Positions 34,148 through 42,864 of a stretch of 64,000 nt of DNA are shown here, piece after piece (within the stretch, counting starts at the first letter, position 1; each line of letters starts with the position of its first letter). Both the position numbers and the translations under genes were made by a program. Origin of the DNA: Mucilaginibacter sp. OK268. GTDB lineage: Bacteria; Bacteroidota; Bacteroidia; Sphingobacteriales; Sphingobacteriaceae. Below the pieces are notes generated by a model, which was given only the letters and a program-made list of their open reading frames with translations, ran no database searches and had not been told where the DNA came from. The stretch is taken from assembly GCF_900103125.1 (NCBI RefSeq), contig NZ_FNJV01000001.1:186001-250000 (forward strand). Reading direction: 5' to 3'.

Positions 34148-35260
34148 ATGAATAAATTAAACACTCTTTTATTGGCATCACTGGGCATCATGCTGTTTAA
34201 CACAGCCTGTGGTCAGAGCCAGGTACGTGATCACAAAGGAAATATGATGCCTGCAATTTCATCGCAGGCTATTAAACCTGTTATTATTACTGAACCTGTA
34301 TTGTTTGATACTGACGATCCGGCAATATGGGTGAATCCTGCAGATCCGGCTCAAAGCTTGATCATCGGTACGGATAAAAACAGCGAAGGGGCATTGTATA
34401 TATTTGATCTGCAAGGGAAAATTGTGAAAGATAAAGTTGTACGCGGCTTAAAACGACCAAACAATGTGGATCTGGCTTATGGTTTAAAGCTGGGAGGCAA
34501 GCCTACCGATATTGCTATTACTACCGAACGTATGACCCATAAGTTGCGGATATTTTCCCTGCCGGATATGAAACCAGTGGATAACGGCGGTATTGATGTA
34601 TTTGTAGGCGAAACCGGTTTTGAATACCGCGACCTGATGGGCATATCTATTTATACCGCAAAAACAGGTAAGATGTATGCCGTTGTTGGTCGCAAAAATG
34701 GCCCGAAAGATGGTGGTTATCTGTGGCAATATTTATTGGAAGACGATGGCACCGGAAATGTTAAAGCAACTTTGGTGCGCAAGTTTGGTAAATACAGTGG
34801 TAAAAAAGAGATCGAAGCAATAGCGGTAGATAATGAGCTGGGTTATATTTACTATTCAGACGAACAGGTAGGCGTGCGTCAGTATTATGCCGATCCGGAG
34901 AAGGGTGATAAAGAGCTGGCCATATTTGGTACATCAGGTTTTGAGGCCGATCATGAAGGCATCTCTATTTATAAACTAACAGATAAAACAGGCTATATCC
35001 TGGTGTCTGATCAGGGAGCAAATCGTTTCCAGATCTTTAGTCGGGAAGGAACTAAAGCTAAGCCCTTTGAACATAAGTTGGTAAAAATTGCCAATGTTGC
35101 TGCCCAGCAAAGCGATGGTTCTGATGTTGTGGCCACACCGCTTAATGCTACTTTTAAACACGGCATTTTTGTGGTAATGTGTAATGATAAAACTTTCCAC
35201 TACTATCGCTGGGAAGATATTGCGGGCAAAGAGTTGAAAGTGAAAGCAACGGGCAAGTAA
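34148..35260 (+). CDS. Beta-propeller phytase (3-phytase), lipoprotein
   Basis: This 370-residue enzyme has a lipobox FNTAC (Cys21) and then the beta-propeller phytase fold. Motifs include DDPAIWVNP (residues about 57-65), GTDKNSEGALYIFD, VDLAYGL, KEIEAIAVD and FEADHEGISIY, where acidic residues bind calcium and the phosphate groups. The enzyme releases phosphate from inositol hexakisphosphate. As a lipoprotein it is probably on the outer membrane, next to the TonB receptor that could import phosphate or lower inositol phosphates. A terminator follows at 35288. Confidence 0.93.
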   Translation: MNKLNTLLLASLGIMLFNTACGQSQVRDHKGNMMPAISSQAIKPVIITEPVLFDTDDPAIWVNPADPAQSLIIGTDKNSEGALYIFDLQGKIVKDKVVRGLKRPNNVDLAYGLKLGGKPTDIAITTERMTHKLRIFSLPDMKPVDNGGIDVFVGETGFEYRDLMGISIYTAKTGKMYAVVGRKNGPKDGGYLWQYLLEDDGTGNVKATLVRKFGKYSGKKEIEAIAVDNELGYIYYSDEQVGVRQYYADPEKGDKELAIFGTSGFEADHEGISIYKLTDKTGYILVSDQGANRFQIFSREGTKAKPFEHKLVKIANVAAQQSDGSDVVATPLNATFKHGIFVVMCNDKTFHYYRWEDIAGKELKVKATGK

Positions 35261-35287
35261 CTGATCTCAAGGCTAATTACCAATAAT

Positions 35288-35326
35288 AAAAGGTCGTCCT
35301 GAAAAGCTTCAGGGCGGCCTTTTTGT
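35288..35326 (+). terminator. Terminator of the phytase operon
   Basis: AAAAGGTCGTCCTGAA pairs with TTCAGGGCGGCCTTTTT, with two G-T or mismatched positions, and ends in T. Confidence 0.85.
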
Positions 35327-35464
35327 TTTATAAATACCACGGATAAGCGTTTAAATCTGCAATAAATTACTAAAAATATTAGTATTTTATTAAAATTTAA
35401 TATAGGTTTGTATCACGGAATTGCAGCCAGTATTTAGCTTTTCTGATGATCAAAAAAGCATGAT

Positions 35465-36319
35465 ATGAAAATTGAAGATAAGATATACGGTAGTTTTGAG
35501 GTAGGACCGGTGCTGGAAGAATTGATCTTGTCGGCACCGGTGCAGCGGTTGAAAAACATTCACCAGGGTGGAGCGATATTTCTGGTAAACCCGGCTTTAA
35601 ACCAAACCCGCTATGCACATTCTGTTGGTGTACTTTACCTGGTAAAATATTTTGGCGGAGGTATCGAAGAGCAAATAGCTGCCTTACTGCATGATGTTTC
35701 GCATACCGCTTTTTCGCATGTGGCTGATTATGTGTTTGAAAATATCAATGAAGATTATCATGAAACCATATTCGACGAGGTGATCAACCGCTCAGAAATT
35801 CCTCTCATCCTTAAAAAATACGGGTTTAACAGTACTAGCTTATTTAAGCAGGCTCATACTATTCTGGAGCAACCACTTCCTGCCCTTTGTGCCGACCGGG
35901 TAGATTATACCCTGAGAGATTTATATCAGGCTGATTTTATAGGACTAACCGAGATCAGGAATTTTATCAAAGAGCTCACCATTCAGGATGGTTGTATGGT
36001 GGTGAGGTCTGAAACGGCAGGTGATTGGATCAAAAATCAGTTTCGGCGTTTAAATGAAGCTTACTTTAAAAAGCCGGAGCATGTATACGCCAACCTGAAA
36101 CTGGCCGAACTTATTAAAGACGCCCTGGCCCAGGGGATGCTTCAAAAAAACGATCTTTTACGGGATGATTTCCAGGTATTACGTAAATTAAATACCAACA
36201 TAATCATGAGCCAGCGATTAAATGATATTGAAAACCTGGTACATTTTAAACAATTTACAAATAAAGGAGCAACAGAACGATTTAAGCAAAGGTCACTGCA
36301 TCCTTTGGTCATGGTTTAA
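35465..36319 (+). CDS. HD-domain phosphohydrolase (SAMHD1/dGTPase-like)
   Basis: This 284-residue cytoplasmic protein carries the HD metal-binding residues His52 (RYAHSVG), His76-Asp77 (LLHDVSHTAFSH) and Asp144 (CADRVDY). The pattern LVNPALNQTRYAHSVGV is typical of the YdhJ/SAMHD1-like subgroup, which hydrolyses nucleoside triphosphates or related phosphoesters. It stands alone between the phytase operon and a long non-coding stretch, with a terminator at 36365. The substrate cannot be told from sequence. Confidence 0.88.
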   Translation: MKIEDKIYGSFEVGPVLEELILSAPVQRLKNIHQGGAIFLVNPALNQTRYAHSVGVLYLVKYFGGGIEEQIAALLHDVSHTAFSHVADYVFENINEDYHETIFDEVINRSEIPLILKKYGFNSTSLFKQAHTILEQPLPALCADRVDYTLRDLYQADFIGLTEIRNFIKELTIQDGCMVVRSETAGDWIKNQFRRLNEAYFKKPEHVYANLKLAELIKDALAQGMLQKNDLLRDDFQVLRKLNTNIIMSQRLNDIENLVHFKQFTNKGATERFKQRSLHPLVMV

Positions 36320-36364
36320 AAAACGTTTGCAATAAGAAATAAATACAACCTAAACTTTATACAA

Positions 36365-36396
36365 AAAACAAGCCCGGAGATTTCTTTGGGCTTGTT
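36365..36396 (+). terminator. Terminator of the HD hydrolase gene
   Basis: AACAAGCCC pairs with GGGCTTGTT around an AGATTTCTT-type loop. Confidence 0.75.
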
Positions 36397-36681
36397 CCAA
36401 ACTTGTTTGGTTATCCTTAGTAGCTTTCAGAAGATGTTTATGCTTATCGCAAAAGATTTATACCGATGTTTTAAAAAGGTCAAAAAAAAGAACCCTTCCT
36501 GAAAAGGGTCCTTATACTAACCACTTAATCAACTATACCCAGGTCTCACTCCGGATAACAGCCAAATTTTTAATTACCAGTCTTTAGGGGGCTGGTATTT
36601 TTGCGTAATAACAGTGTTATAACCTATTTAACACATAAGTGAATGTAAATCAAAAAGATGTGATCTTGTATTTTTAATGTT

Positions 36682-36697
36682 ACACAAACGTTTGCGT
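36682..36697. promoter_or_regulatory. LacI-type operator-like palindrome 1
   Basis: ACACAAACGTTTGCGT is a 16-bp palindrome with one mismatch per arm and a central CG. Its centre is 170 bp from the centre of the palindrome at 36845. Confidence 0.5.
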
Positions 36698-36844
36698 AAA
36701 TTAATGACTAATGAAAAAATAGTTGAAGTCGGTATCAGTAAAATTTAGTCATAGCTGTTAGGAATTGAAACTATTAGTCAGTAAACTCATTAAAACAGAG
36801 TTATTTGCGTGTGGATTTTTAATAAAGGGTAATTATACGGAAGG

Positions 36845-36874
36845 AACCATCACACAAACGTTTGTGTGATGGTT
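36845..36874. promoter_or_regulatory. LacI-type operator-like perfect 30-bp palindrome 2
   Basis: Every one of 15 base pairs matches around the AAACGTTT centre; the arms read AACCATCACACAAAC. It lies 234 bp before the PAS protein gene in a 788-bp region with no gene. No T-run follows, so it is not a typical terminator. Confidence 0.6.
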
Positions 36875-37107
36875 TCATATTAAGATACTTTATTAAGTTT
36901 TTTGATAAGTATTCTTCACTGCGGGTGTATTTACACAAACAAAATTAGCGACTCGATAATTAACTATATTTTTTTTTAAATGCTGTATTTGTATATTTTA
37001 TTGTGTTTTAAACAGTTAAATAGTTTTGTTTCCTTTTAGGCAAATAGAAGTTAATTTTTAATTTATTATTAATTGTATATTTAACAGTATACAACCTTAA
37101 ACTTTAT

Positions 37108-38148
37108 ATGAATACTTTACACCATTCTCGCGAGATGTTATATGATCAGTTTAGTGTAGGTAACTGGCTCCAAAACCTACTCTTTTATTCCATGATCACT
37201 ACGCTGATAATTATTAATCTTTATTTCATTAAGAAGAAGAGTGTTTCTAACAAAAAAGCAGCTTTACCGTCGCGTTTGAGTGCCAATGAACTTCTTCAAA
37301 TATTATCTTCGTCAGTCAATGAAACTGCCATTGCGGTCTATTCAACCGAAGATATTATCCTTGAATTTGCTAATGATGAAATGATGCGTATTTGGGGTAA
37401 AAATCACAATGTGACCGGTAAACCTATGGAGGAAGAACTTACTGGGTTAAAAGCTCCGTCTTTTTTGAGTGTTCTTAAATCCGTTTGGGCAACAGGTGAG
37501 AATTTGAAAAATAGGGATACACCTTATATGCTTGAGATAAACGGGGAACAGCAAACAGGGTATTTTGATGTTGAGTACAGGACGATAAAGGATCAAACAG
37601 GTAAAACGCTTTATCTCATTCATACGGTTACTAATGTCACACAAAATTATCTGAAACATGAAGCCCTAAAGCAAAACGTCGATACCCTAAAAGCGGATCT
37701 GATCGCTTTAAAACAAGAGTTGATGTATACAGGTGAAGAGTTAGAGCTTTCCTATGTCAATACGGACAGATCCAACAATATGTTATTAGAAGCGCTGGAC
37801 TGCTTTAGCACAAAAATAGAACTTGCCAGTACTGGATATTGGTCGGTAAACCTACAAACACAGGAGTTTTCACTTTCTGAAAATGGGAAGGTCATATATG
37901 GAGTCCCAAAGGGAGCAAAATTAACGCTGGCAGATGGGTTAAGAATGATCGATAAGGAGAATCAAAGTGAAGTTATTGATGCCATTGAAGAGACCATAAA
38001 AAATGGCACACGCTACGTAAAAAATTACAAGATCAATCCATTGGATGGCAGCGAACCAAAATGGGTGAAGAGTTCTGGTAAGGCCCATTATAATGAAGAA
38101 GGAATCGCATTGGCTTTGTCGGGGAGTTTCCTGTTGACCCAAAGTTAA
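37108..38148 (+). CDS. Membrane-anchored protein with two PAS domains, no kinase domain
   Basis: This 346-residue protein has an N-terminal membrane helix (about residues 22-42), a first PAS domain (about 60-175, IAVYSTEDIILEFANDEMMRIWG), a coiled-coil linker (about 180-225) and a second PAS/PAC region (about 235-346, STGYWSVNLQTQEFSL, LDGSEPKWVKSSGKA). It ends without the HisKA and ATPase domains that usually follow this arrangement in Bacteroidota hybrid kinases. It may be a sensor partner or the sensory half of a lost kinase; no kinase remnant follows before the GH92 gene. Confidence 0.75.
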   Translation: MNTLHHSREMLYDQFSVGNWLQNLLFYSMITTLIIINLYFIKKKSVSNKKAALPSRLSANELLQILSSSVNETAIAVYSTEDIILEFANDEMMRIWGKNHNVTGKPMEEELTGLKAPSFLSVLKSVWATGENLKNRDTPYMLEINGEQQTGYFDVEYRTIKDQTGKTLYLIHTVTNVTQNYLKHEALKQNVDTLKADLIALKQELMYTGEELELSYVNTDRSNNMLLEALDCFSTKIELASTGYWSVNLQTQEFSLSENGKVIYGVPKGAKLTLADGLRMIDKENQSEVIDAIEETIKNGTRYVKNYKINPLDGSEPKWVKSSGKAHYNEEGIALALSGSFLLTQS

Positions 38149-38282
38149 CTGATAAGAAAGAGGAAGCTGCTGCAAAACTAAAGATCGGGGGAAAATTCAA
38201 TAAATGTATATAGATCGCCTATTCAAAAAATCAGAATAGTTACATTTTTTGATCAACAGATATAATCAACTATTTTTAAAGA

Positions 38283-40439
38283 ATGAGAAACTCAGCTAAA
38301 AGCATTTTAAATATAGTATTGATTGTTTTGCTTGCAGTAACAGTGGGTAAAAGTCAAACAACCACGGCTTATACAAAGTATGTAAACACCTTTATTGGTT
38401 CAGAGGGAGTTACTGACCCAAAGATATTGGGTTATGACTTGCCGAAAGGCTGGAGGGCGTGGTCGGGACTTACCTTTCCTGGTTGTTCTTTACCTAATGC
38501 CATGGTGCAATTAAGTCCGATGACAAAATTTCAGCCTGCCGGTGCCGGATATGAATATGAGGATTCGGTTATTGTGGGTTTCACACATACCAATAAAGGC
38601 CATTGGAATTTTGGTAATATCCCTATCCTGCCTCTTTCGAATCCGGGCGCTCAATTTGGTTCAAGATTTACGCATAAAAAAGAAAACGCTTCACCTGGTT
38701 TTTACCAGGTATACCTGGATGATTACCATGTTAACGTAAGTTTGACATCTACGTTAAGATGTGGCTATCATCAATACGAATATAAAAACAATGCAGACAG
38801 GCAAATACTTTTTGACTTGTCAAAAGCGCTTAGCCGCGTATCAACCTGGAAGATTGAACGGGCTGGGGACTTTGCTTTACAGGGCTTCCAGGGTGGTGAA
38901 AACGTTTATTTTTATGCTGTACTGAATACCAAAATTGAAAAATTAGAAAAGAAAGATGAAGGACAGCATACAGGCTTTGCTATAGTTCATTTAGCTAATG
39001 GTAGTACAGGACCCATTGAACTTAAAATAGGGTTGTCATTTGTGAGTGTAGAAAACGCGAAACAAAACCTGGAAAAAGAAATAGGCAGTAAAACATTTGA
39101 CGTAATTCGCAAAGAGGCAAACCAAAAGTGGGAAACCCTATTGTCATCTATCCAGGTAAAAGGTGGAACCTATAAACAAAAGCAAATGTTTTATTCGTGC
39201 CTGTACAGATCATTTCTATGGCCGGCATTGCGCAGTGATGTAAATGGAGAGTTTACAGATATCAAGAAAAATGTGGTAAAAACTGGTATCACTTATTATA
39301 CAGAACCCTCGTTGTGGGATACCTATCGTAATAAGGATGTACTTTTAGGTCTTATCAGTCCTGGTGTTACGCTGAACGTTATTAAATCAATGAAAGATAA
39401 GGGCGATAAAACAGGCTTTATACCCACTTTTTTTCATGGGGATCACGCTGCATCATCTATTGCGGGGGCTTATCTGAGGGGTATCGACAACTTCGATATT
39501 AAAAGCACCTATCAGTTGCTGTTAAAAAATGCCAATGAAGAAGGAGGGACACGCCCATTTATAGCTGAATACATCGAAAAAGGATATATAGCTGACCCCG
39601 ATGTTGAGAACCCCAATGTAGAAACCAAAGGCAAAGCAGGAGTATCAAAAACCTTAGAATATTCCTATGATGATTATTCTGTTGCCCAGATCGCTAAAAA
39701 ATTAGGAGATACAGCCAATTACAGAATCTTGATGGCAAGATCCAAAAACTATAAAAATGTATTTGATCCGTCTACAAAATTTATGAGAGGCAGGTTAGAA
39801 AATGGGGAATGGGTAAAAAACTTTAACCCTCAATATCCTTACTATGAATATATGTACAGGGAGGCAAATGCCTGGCAAGTATCTTTTTTTGCACCCCATG
39901 ATATGCCCGGATTGATTAAACTATACGGTGGATCAAAGAATTTTGAAGCAAAGCTTGATTCGTTTTTTACCGTGCCATGGAACCCTAAGTACATTGCCAG
40001 AAATGTAGAAACTATGGTGGGGCAATATTGTCAGGGTAACCAGCCAGATCATGAGGCGCCTTTTGCCTACTATTTTGTTGGCAAACCATGGAAATCGCAG
40101 AAGATCATTGATCATATATTAAATAATTTATATGGCATAGGTAGCAGAGGGTTAGAGCTTAGCGGAATGGATGATGCGGGTGAAATGTCGTCCTGGTATG
40201 TATTCAGTGCATTGGGCCTTTATCCATTTTCAGCTACCGACCCAGAGTATCTGGTAACAGTTCCGCTTTTTGACGAAATAAAATGGAAAACAAACACAGG
40301 TAAAATGTTAACCATAATAAAATCCGGAAAGGGGCGAACTTTAACATCCATAAAAGTAAACGGAAAGGAAAATAAAGGCTATTTCGTAAAAAATAGTTTG
40401 TTTACTACTGGTGGCAGCATTGAGATTATTACAAAATAA
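38283..40439 (+). CDS. GH92 alpha-mannosidase, exported
   Basis: This 718-residue enzyme has a signal peptide (to about residue 24, GKSQ) and the GH92 signatures: YVNTFIGSEG at the mature N-terminus, GFTHTNKGHWNFGNIPILP, LWDTYRNKDVLL, GNQPDHEAPFAYYFVGKPW and SGMDDAGEMSSWYVFSALG. GH92 enzymes are calcium-dependent exo-alpha-mannosidases acting by inversion, with the acid in the DHE/HE region and base aspartates in DDAG. It is shorter at the N-terminal sandwich than some members but complete. It is monocistronic and ends at a bidirectional terminator. Probable targets are mannose-containing glycans or mannose-phosphate linkages. Confidence 0.93.
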   Translation: MRNSAKSILNIVLIVLLAVTVGKSQTTTAYTKYVNTFIGSEGVTDPKILGYDLPKGWRAWSGLTFPGCSLPNAMVQLSPMTKFQPAGAGYEYEDSVIVGFTHTNKGHWNFGNIPILPLSNPGAQFGSRFTHKKENASPGFYQVYLDDYHVNVSLTSTLRCGYHQYEYKNNADRQILFDLSKALSRVSTWKIERAGDFALQGFQGGENVYFYAVLNTKIEKLEKKDEGQHTGFAIVHLANGSTGPIELKIGLSFVSVENAKQNLEKEIGSKTFDVIRKEANQKWETLLSSIQVKGGTYKQKQMFYSCLYRSFLWPALRSDVNGEFTDIKKNVVKTGITYYTEPSLWDTYRNKDVLLGLISPGVTLNVIKSMKDKGDKTGFIPTFFHGDHAASSIAGAYLRGIDNFDIKSTYQLLLKNANEEGGTRPFIAEYIEKGYIADPDVENPNVETKGKAGVSKTLEYSYDDYSVAQIAKKLGDTANYRILMARSKNYKNVFDPSTKFMRGRLENGEWVKNFNPQYPYYEYMYREANAWQVSFFAPHDMPGLIKLYGGSKNFEAKLDSFFTVPWNPKYIARNVETMVGQYCQGNQPDHEAPFAYYFVGKPWKSQKIIDHILNNLYGIGSRGLELSGMDDAGEMSSWYVFSALGLYPFSATDPEYLVTVPLFDEIKWKTNTGKMLTIIKSGKGRTLTSIKVNGKENKGYFVKNSLFTTGGSIEIITK

Positions 40440-40555
40440 TTAAATCATATAGCCATTTCAGAACTTAATATACTGATCAACAACGCATCGGTACGCATCC
40501 GCAACAAACCTTGGGTTATTAATGACCTTTTCCAAACTAATTATTTTCTGCAACA

Positions 40556-40581
40556 AAGGGTATCCCTTTAAGGATACCCTT
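40556..40581. terminator. Bidirectional terminator between GH92 and GDPD genes
   Basis: AAGGGTATCC pairs with GGATACCCTT around CTTTAA, between convergent genes. Confidence 0.8.
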
Positions 40582-40603
40582 GGGAAATAAAGTGATGATT
40601 GGT

Positions 40604-41518
40604 TTAAATATGTAGCGATCTTTTGCGCAAGTAAGCTAAAAGTTCTTTAGGTCTGTCGGTTTGTATTATGGTTGCACCATGTGCTATCAGCCAGTCCCAG
40701 CTGTCTTTGGTGTTTTCTTTGTCTACAGCTGTATCATCGTCATGTCCGGCATTAAGGCTTGCCCATAAGGAGTTGATCCATATTTTTGATCCATGGTGAT
40801 TAATAAAATGGTTATCAGATAAAACAGATGAGGTGTCCGTTTTAAAGTTAAGCTCAAATGCCACCGGTTTCATACGCTGCTGGTAATCTTTAATAATTTT
40901 TTTGGCACCGGCTTTATCCAGATCAACTACCGCCATAAAAGTGATGCTATCTAAAATTTCAGGGTATTTACTTTTTACATCATCATAAACGGCATCTGTT
41001 TTAAATATAGCCTGCTTTAATGTGCCGGTATTTTTTAATATACGGTATGCCTCATTGTAATACGGATAACTTTTATCCAGATTAATCAACACTTTATCTT
41101 TTACCAATAACATTACTTCCTGCAATGTTGGTATTGTAAAGTCGGTAACCCTGCCTAATCCATTCTTTAAATGAAATTGCTTTAATTCAGCTAAGGTATA
41201 GTCGCCGGGTTTACCTTTCCCGTCCGTTGTTCTATCAATGGTAGGATCGTGCATGATTACAATAACACCATCTTTGGTTTTGTTCAAATCAAGTTCAATA
41301 ATATCCACACCCATAGCCATCGCATATTTAAATGCTTGTAGGGAATTTTCCGGCGCATTGCGCCAATCACCGCGGTGTGCAGTAACCATTACTTGTTTAT
41401 CTGACGGATTGTGCAGCTGATTAACCAGGCTGTCTATTTTAGTTGTTTTTTGCGCGCTTACCGTTTGAGTAAACTGCGTTAAAAGTAAGGCGATAGTAAG
41501 ATATTGATAGCTTCTCAT
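40604..41518 (-). CDS. Glycerophosphodiester phosphodiesterase, exported
   Basis: This 304-residue enzyme has a signal peptide ending VSAQ. The GDPD catalytic set is complete: His48-Arg49 (AHRGDW), Glu57 (APENSL), Glu75 and Asp77 (IIELDLN), and His90 (MHDPTIDRTT). It cleaves glycerophosphodiesters to glycerol-3-phosphate and an alcohol in the periplasm. It is the last gene of a minus-strand run with MBL-fold, SusD, SusC, FecR and sigma genes; only 2 bp separate it from the MBL gene. This points to a phosphodiester-containing substrate for the whole locus. Confidence 0.93.
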   Translation of the reverse strand: MRSYQYLTIALLLTQFTQTVSAQKTTKIDSLVNQLHNPSDKQVMVTAHRGDWRNAPENSLQAFKYAMAMGVDIIELDLNKTKDGVIVIMHDPTIDRTTDGKGKPGDYTLAELKQFHLKNGLGRVTDFTIPTLQEVMLLVKDKVLINLDKSYPYYNEAYRILKNTGTLKQAIFKTDAVYDDVKSKYPEILDSITFMAVVDLDKAGAKKIIKDYQQRMKPVAFELNFKTDTSSVLSDNHFINHHGSKIWINSLWASLNAGHDDDTAVDKENTKDSWDWLIAHGATIIQTDRPKELLAYLRKRSLHI

Positions 41519-41520
41519 TG

Positions 41521-42819
41521 TTAATTTTTAATAGTTTTATTTACGATGTATGGTCCAAATATTTTAAGTACTTTGATGGTAGCGCTCCGGTCGTTAAGCA
41601 GATACACCCAGTAGGTTTTACCGCCGTTCATTACACGGATCAGTATGTGCCCTTCCAGACTTTTGAACGATTGGGCTATCCAAAAACCCAGATAGGCTTT
41701 AGTTTCAGGTTGCATATAAGTATTGAATACCTGGATACTATCACCTGAGGAGTTTTTATCTGTTAGCCGGAAAGCCAGTTCCTGCCCAGGCTGATCAGAG
41801 CACCAGCTTTGTTCAACAACGGTTCTGGGCGACAGCATTTTTAAAAAAGCATTATTGGTAGCATCCCTGTTCCCGTGATGGTCCAGGGTCATAGCTTCAA
41901 TTTTACCTATAACTTTTGCCATAGGGGTTTCCACATCCTTTCTTCCCGGATATCGGTCACCCTCATAACCAGTGTTATCCCCTCCTGTATAATAAGTAAA
42001 CGGGCCGTATGTTATTTTGATAGCGTTACTTAATGGATTTTCGTTGAACTTTCCATTTTCGAGCAATTGTTCTTTAGTAAAACAGCTATGCACTTTTTCA
42101 CCTTTACCAAACCAAATCATATTATTGGATTTGATATTACGGACAGCGAAATTTGGGTATAGTTGCTGGTTAAACTTTAATTTGATCTGCTGATCACTCC
42201 CTGCAACTAATCTGGCAGCTTTCATTCCATTTTTTGTTTGCTGGTACGTTACAAAAGCCAGGTAGTTTGTAAAAGTTAAATTGTTTTGATAATACTTTTT
42301 CAGATCAAGAGGATAGTTATAATCCGGATATCCGCGGTCAAGCATATTTTTAATGGGTACCTGATCACCTACATCTGTCAAGCCGGATAACCGGTAGGCT
42401 CCATTGGATGATAAAGGGCTACCGTTTTCGATATTGCCATAATGATCACTATGGAAATGGGTGATCAAAGCATAATCAATAGTGGGTTCACGTTCCCGGG
42501 GCATTACCTGCTTAATATAGGCCGCAATCCACTGACCGGGCCTTAGAGAGGCATTCGGTAGGGCAGGTGAGATCTTTAACGGAAAATTGGCTTTTTCCGA
42601 TTCGGCCGCATTCATATCCCCGGCATCTATAAGCATGGTAGTACCGTCAGGAAATACCATGAAGCTGGCGTTACCCCTTCCGGTATTAATAAAATGGATA
42701 TCTAGCATGCCATTCGTCCATGGTTGCAGCCGTTTTATATCGGATTTATCTTGCCCATACGCTGTTAGTACGCCTAAAGTAAAGAAGAGTAACAATTGTA
42801 ATTTTATGGTTTTGTTCAT
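41521..42819 (-). CDS. Exported metallo-beta-lactamase-fold hydrolase (ComEC/Rec2-like)
   Basis: This 432-residue protein has a signal peptide ending AYGQ. The zinc motif HFHSDH (His121, His123, Asp125, His126) and upstream LIDAGD (Asp65/Asp68 region) define the MBL fold; downstream LDHHGNRDATN supplies another metal ligand. Related ComEC-like domains act on nucleic acids or phosphodiesters, so a phosphodiesterase role fits the GDPD neighbour, although that is inference. It lies 45 bp after the SusD gene and 2 bp before GDPD, so it is in the same operon. Confidence 0.85.
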   Translation of the reverse strand: MNKTIKLQLLLFFTLGVLTAYGQDKSDIKRLQPWTNGMLDIHFINTGRGNASFMVFPDGTTMLIDAGDMNAAESEKANFPLKISPALPNASLRPGQWIAAYIKQVMPREREPTIDYALITHFHSDHYGNIENGSPLSSNGAYRLSGLTDVGDQVPIKNMLDRGYPDYNYPLDLKKYYQNNLTFTNYLAFVTYQQTKNGMKAARLVAGSDQQIKLKFNQQLYPNFAVRNIKSNNMIWFGKGEKVHSCFTKEQLLENGKFNENPLSNAIKITYGPFTYYTGGDNTGYEGDRYPGRKDVETPMAKVIGKIEAMTLDHHGNRDATNNAFLKMLSPRTVVEQSWCSDQPGQELAFRLTDKNSSGDSIQVFNTYMQPETKAYLGFWIAQSFKSLEGHILIRVMNGGKTYWVYLLNDRSATIKVLKIFGPYIVNKTIKN

Positions 42820-42864
42820 GTTAAATCAAAACGGGTTACCCATTCAGGATAACCCACTTAAAAA

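Noticed and set aside
36489-36512. Hairpin GAACCCTTCCTGAAAAGGGTCC in the 36.3-37.1 kb gap
   Set aside because: Short stem with no nearby gene end on either strand and no clear T run; not called as a terminator.
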